Source: JBOHER01 sp050701115 (GTDB taxonomy: Bacteria > Actinomycetota > Actinomycetes > Mycobacteriales > Pseudonocardiaceae). From it: 10,844 bases of DNA. Positions 1 to 5,242 of this stretch are shown here, one piece after another. Made by a program: the position numbers and the translations under genes. The notes under the pieces were generated by a model that saw nothing but the letters and a program-made list of their open reading frames with translations, was not told where the DNA came from and ran no database searches. The first letter of the stretch is position 1. Every line of letters starts with the position of its first letter. The stretch covers positions 1 through 10,844 of the forward strand of contig JBOHER010000366.1 in assembly GCA_050701115.1 (NCBI GenBank), given 5' to 3'.

Positions 1-29
1 TGAGCCTCCCCCGGTTTGCCGGAGACTTC
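1..29 (+). repeat. IS3 left terminal inverted repeat
   Basis: Begins TGAGCCTCCCCCGG and matches the reverse complement of 1557-1585 at 27 of 29 positions. It is the transposase-binding end upstream of orfA. Confidence 0.92.
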
Positions 30-70
30 CAAACCAGGTTTGATCTTGTGAACCGAGGAAGGAAGTCATC

Positions 71-382
71 GTGCCTGCTCCCAAGAAGTACCCCGACGAG
101 CTGCGTGAACGGGCGGTACGCCTGTACCGGGAGTCGGCCCCGAAGCCGGTGATCCGCCGGCTGGCTGAGCAGCTGGGCGTGCATCATGAAGCACTGCGGA
201 ACTGGATCCGCCAGGACGAGGCCGACCACGGGCAGCGGGCTGACCGGCCGACCACGGACATGGTCGAGGAGAACCGGCGGCTACGCCGTGAGGTCGCTGA
301 GCTTCGGCGTGTCAACGACGTGTTGCGGGCGGCGAGTGCGTATTTCGCCTCCGAGATCGACCCGACCCGGAGGAGGTCATGA
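71..382 (+). CDS. IS3-family transposase OrfA (DNA-binding subunit)
   Basis: This 103-residue protein is the DNA-binding part of the IS3 transposase. Residues about 5-50 form the helix-turn-helix that recognises the IS ends (KYPDELRERAVRLY, then LAEQLGVHHEALRNWI). Residues about 64-90 (VEENRRLRREVAELRRVNDVL) form the leucine-zipper coiled coil used for multimerisation. Translation starts at GTG 71, preceded by a purine-rich AGGAAGGAAG about 5 nt upstream. The stop overlaps the orfB start as ATGA (379-382), and orfB lies in the -1 frame, so OrfAB could form by frameshifting or OrfB by reinitiation. Length is normal and nothing is broken. Confidence 0.93.
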   Translation: MPAPKKYPDELRERAVRLYRESAPKPVIRRLAEQLGVHHEALRNWIRQDEADHGQRADRPTTDMVEENRRLRREVAELRRVNDVLRAASAYFASEIDPTRRRS

Positions 383-1326
383 GCTTCGTCGATGCCCATG
401 CGTTCCCGGTCGATCTCGTGCTGCGGGTCCTGGGTGTTGCTCCTTCGACCTACTACGACTGGCGGGCACGCCAGGTCGCGCCGAGCCGCCGCCAGCTCGA
501 CGACGCGCAGCTGTTGGAGATGATCGTCAAGATCCGCACCAGCCACGAGTTCGCGTGCACCTACGGGTCCCCGCGGGTGTGGCTGGCGTTGCGGCGTCAG
601 GGTGTCCGCTGCGGCCGCAAGCGCGTTGAGCGGATCATGCGCGCCAACGGGTTGCAGGGCGCATTCCTGCCCAGGGGCTGGAAGAGCGGCTCCACCCGGC
701 AGAACCCGCGGCATACCGCCGCGCCGGACCTGGTGGACCGGGATTTCACCGCTACCGCGCCGAACCGGTTGTGGGTTGCCGATCTGACCCGGATCGTGAC
801 CGGCGAGGGGGTGCTGTGGCTGGCCAGTGTGCGGGATGCGTTCTCCAACAAGGTCGTCGGATGGGCCACCGACGCCCGCGCGGACACCGATCTGGTGCTG
901 ACCGCACTGAACCACGGCTTACGTTCCCGGAACATCCAGGATGGACAGCTGATACATCATAGCGACAAGGGCTGTCAATATACTGCGCTGCGGTTCACAC
1001 AACGCTTGGCCGATGCGGGCATCGCGCCGTCGACCGGCAGTGTCGGGGACTCGTTTGACAACGCGCTCGCGGAGAACCTGTGGTCGACCATAAAGACCGA
1101 GCTGCTGTACTGGGCTGGCATCCAGTTCGCCACCCGTGCCGAGGCTGAGGCAACCCTGTTGCGCTACATCGACGGATGGTACAACCCTCGCCGCATCCAG
1201 GAAGGACTCGGCGGTCTTGCGCCTGACGAGTATGAAGGGGCGTGGCATCGCCAAGACCGCCCAAAAGGTTTCGTGACCGCACCTGGTAACGAAACTGTGG
1301 GGGGTGCTGGCCATGACCCGATGTGA
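379..1326 (+). CDS. IS3-family transposase OrfB (DDE catalytic subunit, rve domain)
   Basis: This 315-residue protein is the catalytic half of the transposase. It has an N-terminal HTH_21-like region (about residues 40-95, including YGSPRVWLALRR) and an rve integrase core. The DDE triad is visible: D135 (LWVADLTRI), D196 (HHSDKGCQYTA) and E232 (DNALAENLWSTIKTE), with 35 residues between the second D and the E, the IS3 spacing. The C-terminal YIDGWYNPRRIQEGLGGLAP block is also family-typical. A Shine-Dalgarno GGAGG sits at 371-375, and the ATG overlaps the orfA stop. The ORF appears intact, so the element may be active. Confidence 0.95.
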   Translation: MSFVDAHAFPVDLVLRVLGVAPSTYYDWRARQVAPSRRQLDDAQLLEMIVKIRTSHEFACTYGSPRVWLALRRQGVRCGRKRVERIMRANGLQGAFLPRGWKSGSTRQNPRHTAAPDLVDRDFTATAPNRLWVADLTRIVTGEGVLWLASVRDAFSNKVVGWATDARADTDLVLTALNHGLRSRNIQDGQLIHHSDKGCQYTALRFTQRLADAGIAPSTGSVGDSFDNALAENLWSTIKTELLYWAGIQFATRAEAEATLLRYIDGWYNPRRIQEGLGGLAPDEYEGAWHRQDRPKGFVTAPGNETVGGAGHDPM

Positions 1327-1489
1327 ATGGTGCGCGGGACAGCTGTGGCCGGCGGTCACCGGCCGACCCGCCCGATTCTGCGACGGCCGCTGTCGCCAAG
1401 CCGCCTACCGCTCCCGGCTACTCGCCGAGGAGTACCCCGAGCCGTGGCAGCGTCGCGCCCTGGCCGAAGGATGGAGGCCACCCACCTGA
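1313..1489 (+). CDS. Small Cys-rich (zinc-ribbon-like) passenger protein of the IS
   Basis: A 58-residue ORF overlaps the last 14 nt of orfB in another frame. It has C4-x2-C7 and C23-x3-C27 (MTRCEWCAG, then RPARFCDGRCRQAAYRSR), a pattern expected to bind one zinc ion; FC-x3-CRQAAYR is a common motif in small actinobacterial proteins. ATG 1313 is preferred because a G-rich tract (1299-1304) precedes it; GTG 1304 is also possible. It lies inside the inverted repeats, so it moves with the transposase. A role in transposition or regulation is only a guess; the protein has no catalytic motif. Confidence 0.6.
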   Translation: MTRCEWCAGQLWPAVTGRPARFCDGRCRQAAYRSRLLAEEYPEPWQRRALAEGWRPPT

Positions 1490-1556
1490 CCCTACCGAAG
1501 TCCACACCAGACAGTAACAAGCATCTGCTACCCTAAGCCGGACCCATCCAGATAAT

Positions 1557-1585
1557 GAAGTCTCCGGCAAACCGGGGGAACCTCA
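1557..1585 (-). repeat. IS3 right terminal inverted repeat
   Basis: Reverse complement of 1-29 with two mismatches, ending in CCTCA at 1581-1585. It marks the right end of the IS; the next base begins the truncated oxidoreductase reading frame. Confidence 0.92.
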
Positions 1586-2243
1586 CGCGGCTGGGACGGT
1601 CTGTTCCTGTGGGATCGCATCGCCTATCCGCCGCGGGGTCGTGCCGTGGCGGACCCGTGGGTGGCGCTGAGCGCCATTGCACTGGCCACCGAAAGCCTGC
1701 GGCTCGGGCCGATGGTTACTCCGCTGGCCCGCCGGCGGGTGCAGAAGGTCGCCCGGGAGACGGTCACGCTGGACCAGCTCAGCAACGGGCGCCTGACGAT
1801 GGGTGTCGGGCTGGGCAACCCTGCCGATCTCGCGCCGTTCGGAGAGGTCGTCGACCCGCGCGAGCGGGCGCGGCTACTGGATGAGAGCCTCGAGCGGCTG
1901 GACGGGTTCTGGCGCGGGGAGTTCAACCCACTCCCGGTCCAGCGCCCGCGGATTCCCGTCTGGGTCGCGGCGACATGGCCCAATCGCCGTCCGATCCGAC
2001 GAGCGATCCGATGGGACGGGCTGTTTCCGATCGATCTACCCGGACCCGAGCAGCTGGCCGTGCTCGCCTAGGACATCAGCCAGGTGCGTGGGATCTCAGA
2101 TCGCTTCGACCTGGTCGTGGAGGTGCCCCCGGGGGGCCGAGGTTCGGCCGTGGGAAGCCGCTGGCGCCACATGGGTACTGACCAGCTTCGAGCCACAGCC
2201 TCCGGAAGATGTGGTACGCGAGGTGATCGAGGCCGGCCCGTGA
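1586..2243 (+). pseudogene. Truncated and frameshifted luciferase-like (LLM-class, F420-type) oxidoreductase
   Basis: From 1586 the frame reads RGWDGLFLWDRIAYPPRG, then ADPWVALSAIALATESLRLG and VTLDQLSNGRLTMGVGLG, then PVQRPRIPVWVAA, all hallmarks of the TIM-barrel luciferase-like monooxygenase family. Such proteins are usually about 280-340 residues and start before this segment; here the IS3 end replaces the 5' part. Three lesions are visible: the IS junction, an in-frame TAG at 2069-2071, and a +1 shift in the C5G6 run at 2126-2136. After the shift the frame resumes as VRPWEAAGATWVLTSFEP and ends in EDVVREVIEAGP at 2243. The part between GVGLG and PVQRP is shorter than I would expect. It is probably non-functional. 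Confidence 0.85.
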
Positions 2244-3022
2244 CCGCCGGCCCGGTCGACTACGACGCCGAGCTGACCAGATACGGCGCGGTGCTGCGCC
2301 GAGCCTGGGCGGTCCAACCCCGCGACCGCGTCCTCGACGTCGGATGCGGCACCGGGCAGACAACCCGTGAGGCCGCCGGCATGGCCCCGGCGGGCAGTGC
2401 GCTCGGCGTCGACCTGTCCGCGCTCGCCATCGAGCGTGCCCGCAAGCTCGCCCGCGCCGAGGGGCTGCACAACGTCACCTTCGAGCGCGCCGACGCGCAG
2501 GCACACAGCTTCGCGCTGGGATACTTCGACCTTGCAATCAGCCGGTTCGGCACGATGTTCTTCGATCACCCCGTCGCCGCCTTCGGCAACATCGGGCGAG
2601 CGCTCCGACCGGCCGGACGCCTGGTGATGGTGGTCTGGCAGGCCCACGACCGGAACGAGTGGGAGGTTGCCATCCGCCAGGCGCTCGCCGGACCCGACGG
2701 GCCGACGGCAGTCGCGGGCGACCGACCGGATCCGTTCTCGCTGGCCGATCCGGCGACCGTGGCGGGGACCTTGCGGGCCGCAGGGTTCGCCGATATCCGC
2801 TTCACCGACGTCCACGTACCCATCTACTACGGTCCAGATACAACCGCCGCCCTCGCCTGGGTTCGCGGCTTCACGTCTACGAACGAGCACCTGAAGCGGC
2901 TCGATCCCGACGCCGCTGCCCACGCCCTCGCGCGACTGCGCGACGCGCTTGCCGCGCGCGTGAGCGACGAGGGCGTCTGGTTCGATTCCCGCGCCTGGAT
3001 TGTCACCGCGCGTCGCCGGTGA
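2240..3022 (+). CDS. Class I SAM-dependent methyltransferase
   Basis: This 260-residue protein starts at GTG 2240, whose GTGA overlaps the stop of the oxidoreductase remnant, so the two were probably once coupled in an operon. The Rossmann-type SAM-binding domain shows motif I VLDVGCGTGQ (residues 31-40), the acidic ribose-binding loop GVDLS (about 55-59), a second acidic position in ERADAQ, and the post-I segment FDLAISRFGTMFF. The C-terminal half (AGFADIRFTDVHVP) is like UbiE/Methyltransf_11-type enzymes. The substrate cannot be read from the sequence. The frame is open throughout. A longer upstream in-frame start (2084) would lie inside the pseudogene and is not credible. Confidence 0.88.
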   Translation: MTAGPVDYDAELTRYGAVLRRAWAVQPRDRVLDVGCGTGQTTREAAGMAPAGSALGVDLSALAIERARKLARAEGLHNVTFERADAQAHSFALGYFDLAISRFGTMFFDHPVAAFGNIGRALRPAGRLVMVVWQAHDRNEWEVAIRQALAGPDGPTAVAGDRPDPFSLADPATVAGTLRAAGFADIRFTDVHVPIYYGPDTTAALAWVRGFTSTNEHLKRLDPDAAAHALARLRDALAARVSDEGVWFDSRAWIVTARRR

Positions 3023-3114
3023 GCGCGGGCGGCATCCGGGTGGTTCGTGCACTGTCGGACCTGATGGTTGCCAGACCAGCTCCGTGAGCCTCGGCGTTTG
3101 CGCAGGTGTCAGAG

Positions 3115-3186
3115 TGCCCCCGGGAGGATTCGAACCTCCAGCCTTCCGCTTCGGAGACGGATGCGCTTCCGTTGCGCCACGAGGAC
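3115..3186 (-). tRNA. tRNA-Arg(CCG)
   Basis: The anticodon loop CTCCGAA reads CGG codons. The acceptor stem GTCCTCG/CGGGGGC is fully paired with two G-U pairs, the D-stem is GCGC/GCGC, and the T-arm GGAGG-TTCGAAT-CCTCC is perfect. The discriminator is A and CCA is not encoded. This is the last gene of the array in the direction of transcription. Confidence 0.95.
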
Positions 3187-3191
3187 ATGAG

Positions 3192-3276
3192 TGGGAGCGA
3201 CAGGACTCGAACCTGCAAGGCGCGAACGCGCGACGGGTTTACAGCCCGCTGGGCCAACCGGTTGCCCAACACTCCC
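3192..3276 (-). tRNA. tRNA-Tyr(GTA)
   Basis: The anticodon loop is CTGTAAA. A long class II variable arm, as expected for bacterial Tyr, lies between the anticodon stem and the T-arm. The acceptor GGGAGTG/CGCTCCC pairs fully, the discriminator is A and CCA is not encoded. A 5-nt CTCAT linker separates it from Arg(CCG). Confidence 0.95.
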
Positions 3277-3277
3277 G

Positions 3278-3354
3278 TGGGGTGACCGACGGGACTCGAA
3301 CCCGCGTACTCCGGGACCACAACCCGGCGCGCCGACCGCTGCGCTACAGCCACC
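3278..3354 (-). tRNA. tRNA-His(GTG)
   Basis: The anticodon loop is TTGTGGT. The extra G at -1 (3354) faces discriminator C73 (3281), the hallmark of tRNA-His and the main identity element for HisRS. Acceptor GTGGCTG/CGGTCAC pairs with two G-U pairs. CCA is encoded at 3278-3280, leaving one nucleotide before tRNA-Tyr. Confidence 0.95.
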
Positions 3355-3359
3355 ATGAG

Positions 3360-3431
3360 TACCCGCGGGAGGTGTCGAACTCCGGCCTTCTCGGTGTGAA
3401 CGAGACCCTCTCCCCACTGAGCTACACGGGC
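3360..3431 (-). tRNA. tRNA-Val(CAC), weakened T-arm
   Basis: The anticodon loop TTCACAC (stem TCTCG/CGAGA) reads GTG. The acceptor GCCCGTG/CGCGGGT pairs, ending in a G1-U72 wobble. The T-stem CGGAG/CCTCC has two mismatches around a TTCGACA loop, so the fold or function may be impaired. Discriminator A, no CCA. Confidence 0.88.
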
Positions 3432-3442
3432 AAGATCACGTG

Positions 3443-3516
3443 TGCGCCGCCCGGGGATCGAACCCGGCACGGTCTGCTCATACGGCAGGTCTCACCGACC
3501 AGGTGAGCTGCGGCGC
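3443..3516 (-). tRNA. tRNA-Ile(TAT)-like, with G33
   Basis: The cloverleaf is regular: acceptor GCGCCGC/GCGGCGC, D-stem CTCA/TGAG, T-arm CCGGG-TTCGATC-CCCGG. The seven-base anticodon loop is CGTATGA, giving UAU at 34-36 but G at position 33, where U is almost universal. Most bacteria read AUA with a lysidine-modified CAU tRNA, so a UAU anticodon is itself rare. Amino-acid identity is therefore tentative. Confidence 0.75.
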
Positions 3517-3518
3517 GC

Positions 3519-3605
3519 TGGCGGAGGGAGCGGGATCCGTACCCGCGGCGGAGTCGCCTCAGCGCGCCGTTTCCAGCGGCGCTTCCGTGACCGCCGGCAC
3601 CGCCA
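3519..3605 (-). tRNA. tRNA-Ser(GGA), degenerate; 5' end uncertain
   Basis: The anticodon stem-loop CGCCG-CTGGAAA-CGGCG and a long class II variable arm identify Ser. The 3' side TCCCTCC with discriminator G and encoded CCA (3519-3521) is Ser-like. The T-loop TACGGAT lacks the usual TTC and A58. No good 5' partner for TCCCTCC exists inside the gap to tRNA-Asn; GGAG at 3609-3612 would pair but overlaps the 3' end of tRNA-Asn. It may be a decayed or overlapping gene. Confidence 0.7.
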
Positions 3606-3608
3606 CGG

Positions 3609-3679
3609 CTCCGGTGCAGGGACTCGAACCCCGATCGGGTGGTTAACAGCCACCTATCCTGCCGTTGGACGACACCGGA
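3609..3679 (-). tRNA. tRNA-Asn(GTT)
   Basis: Anticodon arm GGTGG-CTGTTAA-CCACC, acceptor TCCGGTG/CACCGGA perfectly paired, discriminator G as usual for Asn. CCA is not encoded (GCCG follows). Its 3' end may overlap the 5' end of the degenerate tRNA-Ser(GGA). Confidence 0.95.
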
Positions 3680-3680
3680 C

Positions 3681-3754
3681 TGGTCGCGCCTGCGGGGCTC
3701 GAACCCGCTTCTCGGGCTTGAAAGACCCGGGGCCTACCCATAGCCGAAGGCGCG
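3681..3754 (-). tRNA. tRNA-Glu(TTC)
   Basis: The anticodon loop CTTTCAA (stem CGGGT/GCCCG) reads GAA. The acceptor CGCGCCT/AGGCGCG pairs perfectly but starts with C1-G72 rather than the G1-C72 common in Glu tRNAs. T-arm GCGGG-TTCGAGC-CCCGC. Discriminator A with CCA encoded at 3681-3683; one nucleotide separates it from tRNA-Asn. Confidence 0.9.
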
Positions 3755-3759
3755 TGGCG

Positions 3760-3833
3760 TGTTCCGACCTGGGTTCTAACCAGGGGCTTCCGCCGTGTCG
3801 AGGCGGCGCTCTACCGGGCTGAGCTACCGGAAC
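3760..3833 (-). tRNA. tRNA-Val(GAC), with C33
   Basis: The acceptor GTTCCGG/TCGGAAC and anticodon stem CCGCC/GGCGG pair well. The loop TCGACAC gives anticodon GAC but C at position 33 instead of U. The T-loop TTAGAAC has A in place of C56, which normally pairs with G19. Length and spacing are normal, so drift within the loops is more likely than misplacement. Confidence 0.83.
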
Positions 3834-3835
3834 GT

Positions 3836-3904
3836 GGCGGGTGTCCGATTCGAACGGCGCCTCCAGATCATGAGTCTGGCGTGGTACCTCTCCACCACAC
3901 CCGC
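3836..3904 (-). tRNA. tRNA with CAT anticodon (elongator Met or Ile2), shortened
   Basis: Anticodon arm CCAGA-CTCATGA-TCTGG, D-stem GTGG/CCAC, acceptor GCGGGTG/CACCCGC. It lacks the three G-C pairs and the 1-72 mismatch of initiator tRNA, so it is an elongator Met or a lysidine-type Ile tRNA. Variable region and T-stem together are about 2 nt short (T-stem of about 4 pairs), and the discriminator reads C, unusual for Met. Total length is only 69 nt. Confidence 0.8.
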
Positions 3905-3906
3905 AG

Positions 3907-3979
3907 TGCCGCCCTGAGGTCTCGATACCCGTCAGTCCCGGGTAAAGGCCGGGAGCCCGTCCAGTCAGGCGCGAGCGGC
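3907..3979 (-). tRNA. tRNA-Lys(TTT), divergent, with C33
   Basis: Acceptor GCCGCTC/GGGCGGC, D-stem GCCT/GGGC and anticodon stem CCCGG/CCGGG all pair. The loop CCTTTAC gives UUU but C33. The T-loop is ATCGAGA instead of TTCGANN, with T-stem mismatches at both ends. Only 2 nt separate it from the CAT tRNA. Domain order and length (73 nt) support a real but decaying tRNA gene. Confidence 0.72.
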
Positions 3980-3984
3980 TGGAG

Positions 3985-4056
3985 TCTGCCGAGCAGGAGT
4001 CGAACCTGCGCCACGTCGCTTAGGAGGCGACGGCTCTTCCGCTGAGCTACCGGCAG
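3985..4056 (-). tRNA. tRNA-Arg(CCT)
   Basis: Anticodon arm GTCGC-CTCCTAA-GCGAC, acceptor CTGCCGG/TCGGCAG, T-arm GCAGG-TTCGACT-CCTGC. Discriminator A, no CCA. It reads the rare AGG codon of a high-GC host. Confidence 0.95.
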
Positions 4057-4057
4057 G

Positions 4058-4131
4058 TGGTGCGGCACCCGGGAGTCGAACCCGGCGGCGTCCCGGTTAG
4101 AAGACCAGGCCGTGCATCCGGCACGTACCGC
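4058..4131 (-). tRNA. tRNA-Arg(TCT)
   Basis: The loop CTTCTAA gives UCU for AGA. The acceptor GCGGTAC/GTGCCGC pairs fully, and the T-arm CCGGG-TTCGACT-CCCGG is perfect. The D-loop is short (GATGCA, no GG), and the anticodon stem pairs best with an 8-nt loop (CCTGG/CCGGG). Discriminator A and CCA encoded at 4058-4060. Confidence 0.87.
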
Positions 4132-4136
4132 AGACG

Positions 4137-4208
4137 TACGCCGTGAAGGGTTCGAACCTTCGTCCCCGGAGTAAGAGTCCGGTGCTAAACCAGCTCAGCT
4201 AACGGCGC
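4137..4208 (-). tRNA. tRNA-Lys(CTT)
   Basis: Anticodon arm CCGGA-CTCTTAC-TCCGG; acceptor GCGCCGT/ACGGCGT with a G1-U72 wobble; T-arm GAAGG-TTCGAAC-CCTTC. Discriminator A, no CCA. A canonical gene. Confidence 0.95.
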
Positions 4209-4209
4209 A

Positions 4210-4295
4210 TGGCGGAAGGCCCAGGAGTCGAACCCGCGGGAGTTACCCGGCTCCGGCTTTCGAGGCCGGCTGCGGCCCACGCCGCGCTACCTTCC
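4210..4295 (-). tRNA. tRNA-Ser(CGA)
   Basis: Anticodon arm CCGGC-CTCGAAA-GCCGG with a class II variable arm of about 15 nt. Acceptor GGAAGGT/GCCTTCC, discriminator G and encoded CCA (4210-4212). The outermost T-stem pair is mismatched. Confidence 0.93.
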
Positions 4296-4296
4296 A

Positions 4297-4374
4297 TGGT
4301 CGGGCTAACCGGATTCGAACCGACGGCACCTCCCCGTCCCGAACGGAGCTGGCTCCTCCTCCCAGTGCGTCCCG
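4297..4374 (-). tRNA. tRNA-Pro(CGG), imperfect acceptor
   Basis: Anticodon arm CTCCG-TTCGGGA-CGGGG with the G37 typical of Pro, and T-arm GTCGG-TTCGAAT-CCGGT. The 3' acceptor TAGCCCG with discriminator A and encoded CCA faces 5' CGGGACG, leaving mismatches at pairs 5-68 and 6-67. The D-stem is CTGG/CCAG. A second hairpin with a CTCGGGA loop (4364-4382) overlaps the 5' acceptor, so the 5' part may be rearranged. Confidence 0.83.
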
Positions 4375-4459
4375 AGCGCACTCCCCGCCACCTGCACGGG
4401 TTCACCGGGATCTGCCCCACGGGATGCGCCTTCACCTGGTCGAAGCGGAGGAACCTACG
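4375..4459. other. 85-nt spacer without recognisable tRNA
   Basis: This is one of only two long breaks in tRNA spacing outside the HNH gene. I see no T-loop signature, acceptor pair or credible ORF on either strand. It could be the remains of a tRNA gene or of a deletion junction upstream of tRNA-Pro(CGG). Confidence 0.5.
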
Positions 4460-4532
4460 TCGGGATGGGCGGACTCGAACCGCCGGCCTCGGGCCCCCCG
4501 GACCGGCGTCCTACCGAGCTGGGCCACTCCCG
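4460..4532 (-). tRNA. tRNA-Pro(GGG), with C33
   Basis: The loop CCGGGGG gives GGG with G37 but C at position 33. The anticodon stem CCGGT/GCCCG has one mismatch. The acceptor CGGGAGT/CATCCCG keeps C1-G72, a Pro feature, but its two inner pairs are broken. The T-arm GGCGG-TTCGAGT-CCGCC is perfect. Discriminator A, no CCA. Confidence 0.82.
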
Positions 4533-4537
4533 ATATG

Positions 4538-4611
4538 TACCCCCGACAGGACTCGAACCTGCCGCCTCCGACTTCGTAGGCCGGCGCTCTCTCCAGATGA
4601 GCTACGGGGGC
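4538..4611 (-). tRNA. tRNA-Arg(ACG)
   Basis: The loop CTACGAA gives ACG, normally edited to ICG by TadA so that it reads CGU, CGC and CGA. Acceptor GCCCCCG/CGGGGGT with a G1-U72 wobble, T-arm GCAGG-TTCGAGT-CCTGT. Discriminator A, no CCA. Confidence 0.95.
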
Positions 4612-4612
4612 A

Positions 4613-4688
4613 TGGTGGGCGACCACGGAGTCGAACCGTGCCATACCGACGTATCAGATCGGCCTCGTCACCGGCTGAGTCGTCGCCC
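4613..4688 (-). tRNA. tRNA-Ile(GAT)
   Basis: Anticodon arm CCGAT-CTGATAC-GTCGG; acceptor GGGCGAC/GTCGCCC perfectly paired; T-arm CACGG-TTCGACT-CCGTG. Discriminator A and CCA encoded at 4613-4615. Canonical apart from A at position 9 following G8. Confidence 0.94.
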
Positions 4689-4693
4689 ACCGG

Positions 4694-4778
4694 CGGAGAG
4701 TGCAGGGATCGAACCTGCGCCGGGTTGCCCCGGTCGACGGCGTAGCAAGCCGCACCATTACCGCTGTGGCAACTCTCC
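4694..4778 (-). tRNA. tRNA-Ser(GCT)
   Basis: Anticodon loop TTGCTAC on stem GCGGC/GCCGT. The class II variable arm carries a CCGGG-GCAA-CCCGG hairpin. Acceptor GGAGAGT/ACTCTCC is perfect and the discriminator is G; CCG rather than CCA follows. Confidence 0.95.
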
Positions 4779-4782
4779 AGCG

Positions 4783-4855
4783 CGCCTCGTACCGGATTCG
4801 AACCGGCGCTCTCCGCCTTGACAGGGCGGCGTCCACTCCGCTGGACCGACGAGGC
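4783..4855 (-). tRNA. tRNA-Asp(GTC)
   Basis: Anticodon arm CCGCC-CTGTCAA-GGCGG, acceptor GCCTCGT/ACGAGGC, T-arm GCCGG-TTCGAAT-CCGGT. Discriminator G as expected for Asp. No CCA. Confidence 0.96.
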
Positions 4856-4860
4856 ATGTG

Positions 4861-4936
4861 TACCCGGGGCGGGAGTCGAACCCGCAGAATCTCCGCAGTC
4901 TGAGTGCGGCGCCTTTACCAGTTTGACCACCCGGGC
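4861..4936 (-). tRNA. tRNA-Leu(CAG) with short variable region
   Basis: Anticodon arm CCGCA-CTCAGAC-TGCGG reads CTG. Acceptor GCCCGGG/CCCGGGT (G1-U72), T-arm GCGGG-TTCGACT-CCCGC, discriminator A as in Leu. The variable region is only 7 nt (AGATTCT), whereas bacterial tRNA-Leu normally has a long class II arm. Identity rests on the anticodon and A73. Confidence 0.88.
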
Positions 4937-4941
4937 ATGAG

Positions 4942-5010
4942 TGGAGTGACGCGGTTTCGAACCGCGCACGCGAGGCTTGCAAAGCGACGCTGTGCACCAG
5001 CACCCACCCC
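4942..5010 (-). tRNA. tRNA-Ala(TGC), minimal
   Basis: The acceptor GGGGTGG/TCACTCC carries G3-U70, the defining AlaRS identity element, and the discriminator is A. The anticodon loop is TTTGCAA (UGC). The D-loop is only 5 nt (GTGCA, no GG), and the anticodon stem GTCGC/GCCTC has two central mismatches. A GCA (Cys) reading would need a worse stem and would conflict with G3-U70 and A73. Confidence 0.83.
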
Positions 5011-5015
5011 ATGAG

Positions 5016-5088
5016 AGCCAACGGGCCGGGCTCGAACCGGCTCCTCCGGGTTACGAATCCGGTGCACCACCTGTCGTGCTGCGCTGGC
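5016..5088 (-). tRNA. tRNA-Thr(CGT)
   Basis: The loop TTCGTAA gives CGU for ACG; the stem CCGGA/CCCGG has one mismatch at its top. D-stem GCAC/GTGC. The acceptor GCCAGCG/CGTTGGC pairs only if one extra C lies between T-stem and acceptor. The discriminator is U, shared with the two other Thr genes here. No CCA. Confidence 0.88.
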
Positions 5089-5092
5089 GCGG

Positions 5093-5161
5093 AGCCGGCG
5101 GCGAGAGTCGAACCCGCTGCGGCCGGCTTACAAGGCCGGTACGCCACCGTGGCTCGCCGGC
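5093..5161 (-). tRNA. tRNA-Thr(TGT), shortened D-arm
   Basis: Anticodon arm CCGGC-CTTGTAA-GCCGG, acceptor GCCGGCG/CGCCGGC perfect, T-arm GCGGG-TTCGACT-CTCGC, discriminator U. The D-arm collapses to a GCCA-CGG-TGGC hairpin, making the gene only 69 nt and leaving too little D-loop for the usual D-T contact. Confidence 0.88.
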
Positions 5162-5165
5162 ACGG

Positions 5166-5238
5166 TACCCTCGGCCGGACTCGAACCGGCGCTGGACGGC
5201 CCCTCAGACCGTCGCCGCTACCGCTGGGCTACGAGGGC
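5166..5238 (-). tRNA. tRNA-Leu(GAG) with short variable region
   Basis: Anticodon arm ACGGT-CTGAGGG-GCCGT reads CTC. Acceptor GCCCTCG/CGAGGGT (G1-U72), T-arm GCCGG-TTCGAGT-CCGGC, discriminator A. The variable region is a 5-nt class I type (CCAGC), unlike normal tRNA-Leu. Confidence 0.9.
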
Positions 5239-5242
5239 AAGG

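Larger units (their letters stand above)
1..1585 (+). mobile_element. Complete IS3-family insertion sequence
   Basis: The element is bounded by imperfect inverted repeats at 1-29 and 1557-1585 (27 of 29 positions match, the two differences being at positions 5-6 from each end). It contains orfA and orfB in the -1 register typical of IS3 elements, plus a small Cys-rich ORF after orfB. It starts at the first base of the window, so the left target-site copy cannot be seen. The right end runs directly into a broken luciferase-like oxidoreductase gene, so insertion (or a later rearrangement) probably removed the 5' part of that gene. Family assignment is firm; the subgroup was not determined. Confidence 0.93.

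Noticed and set aside
3836..3904. Initiator tRNA for the CAT gene
   Set aside because: It lacks the three consecutive G-C pairs in the anticodon stem and has a paired 1-72 end.
4942..5010. tRNA-Cys(GCA) reading of the Ala gene
   Set aside because: The acceptor has G3-U70 and A73 (Ala identity), and the GCA register breaks most of the anticodon stem.
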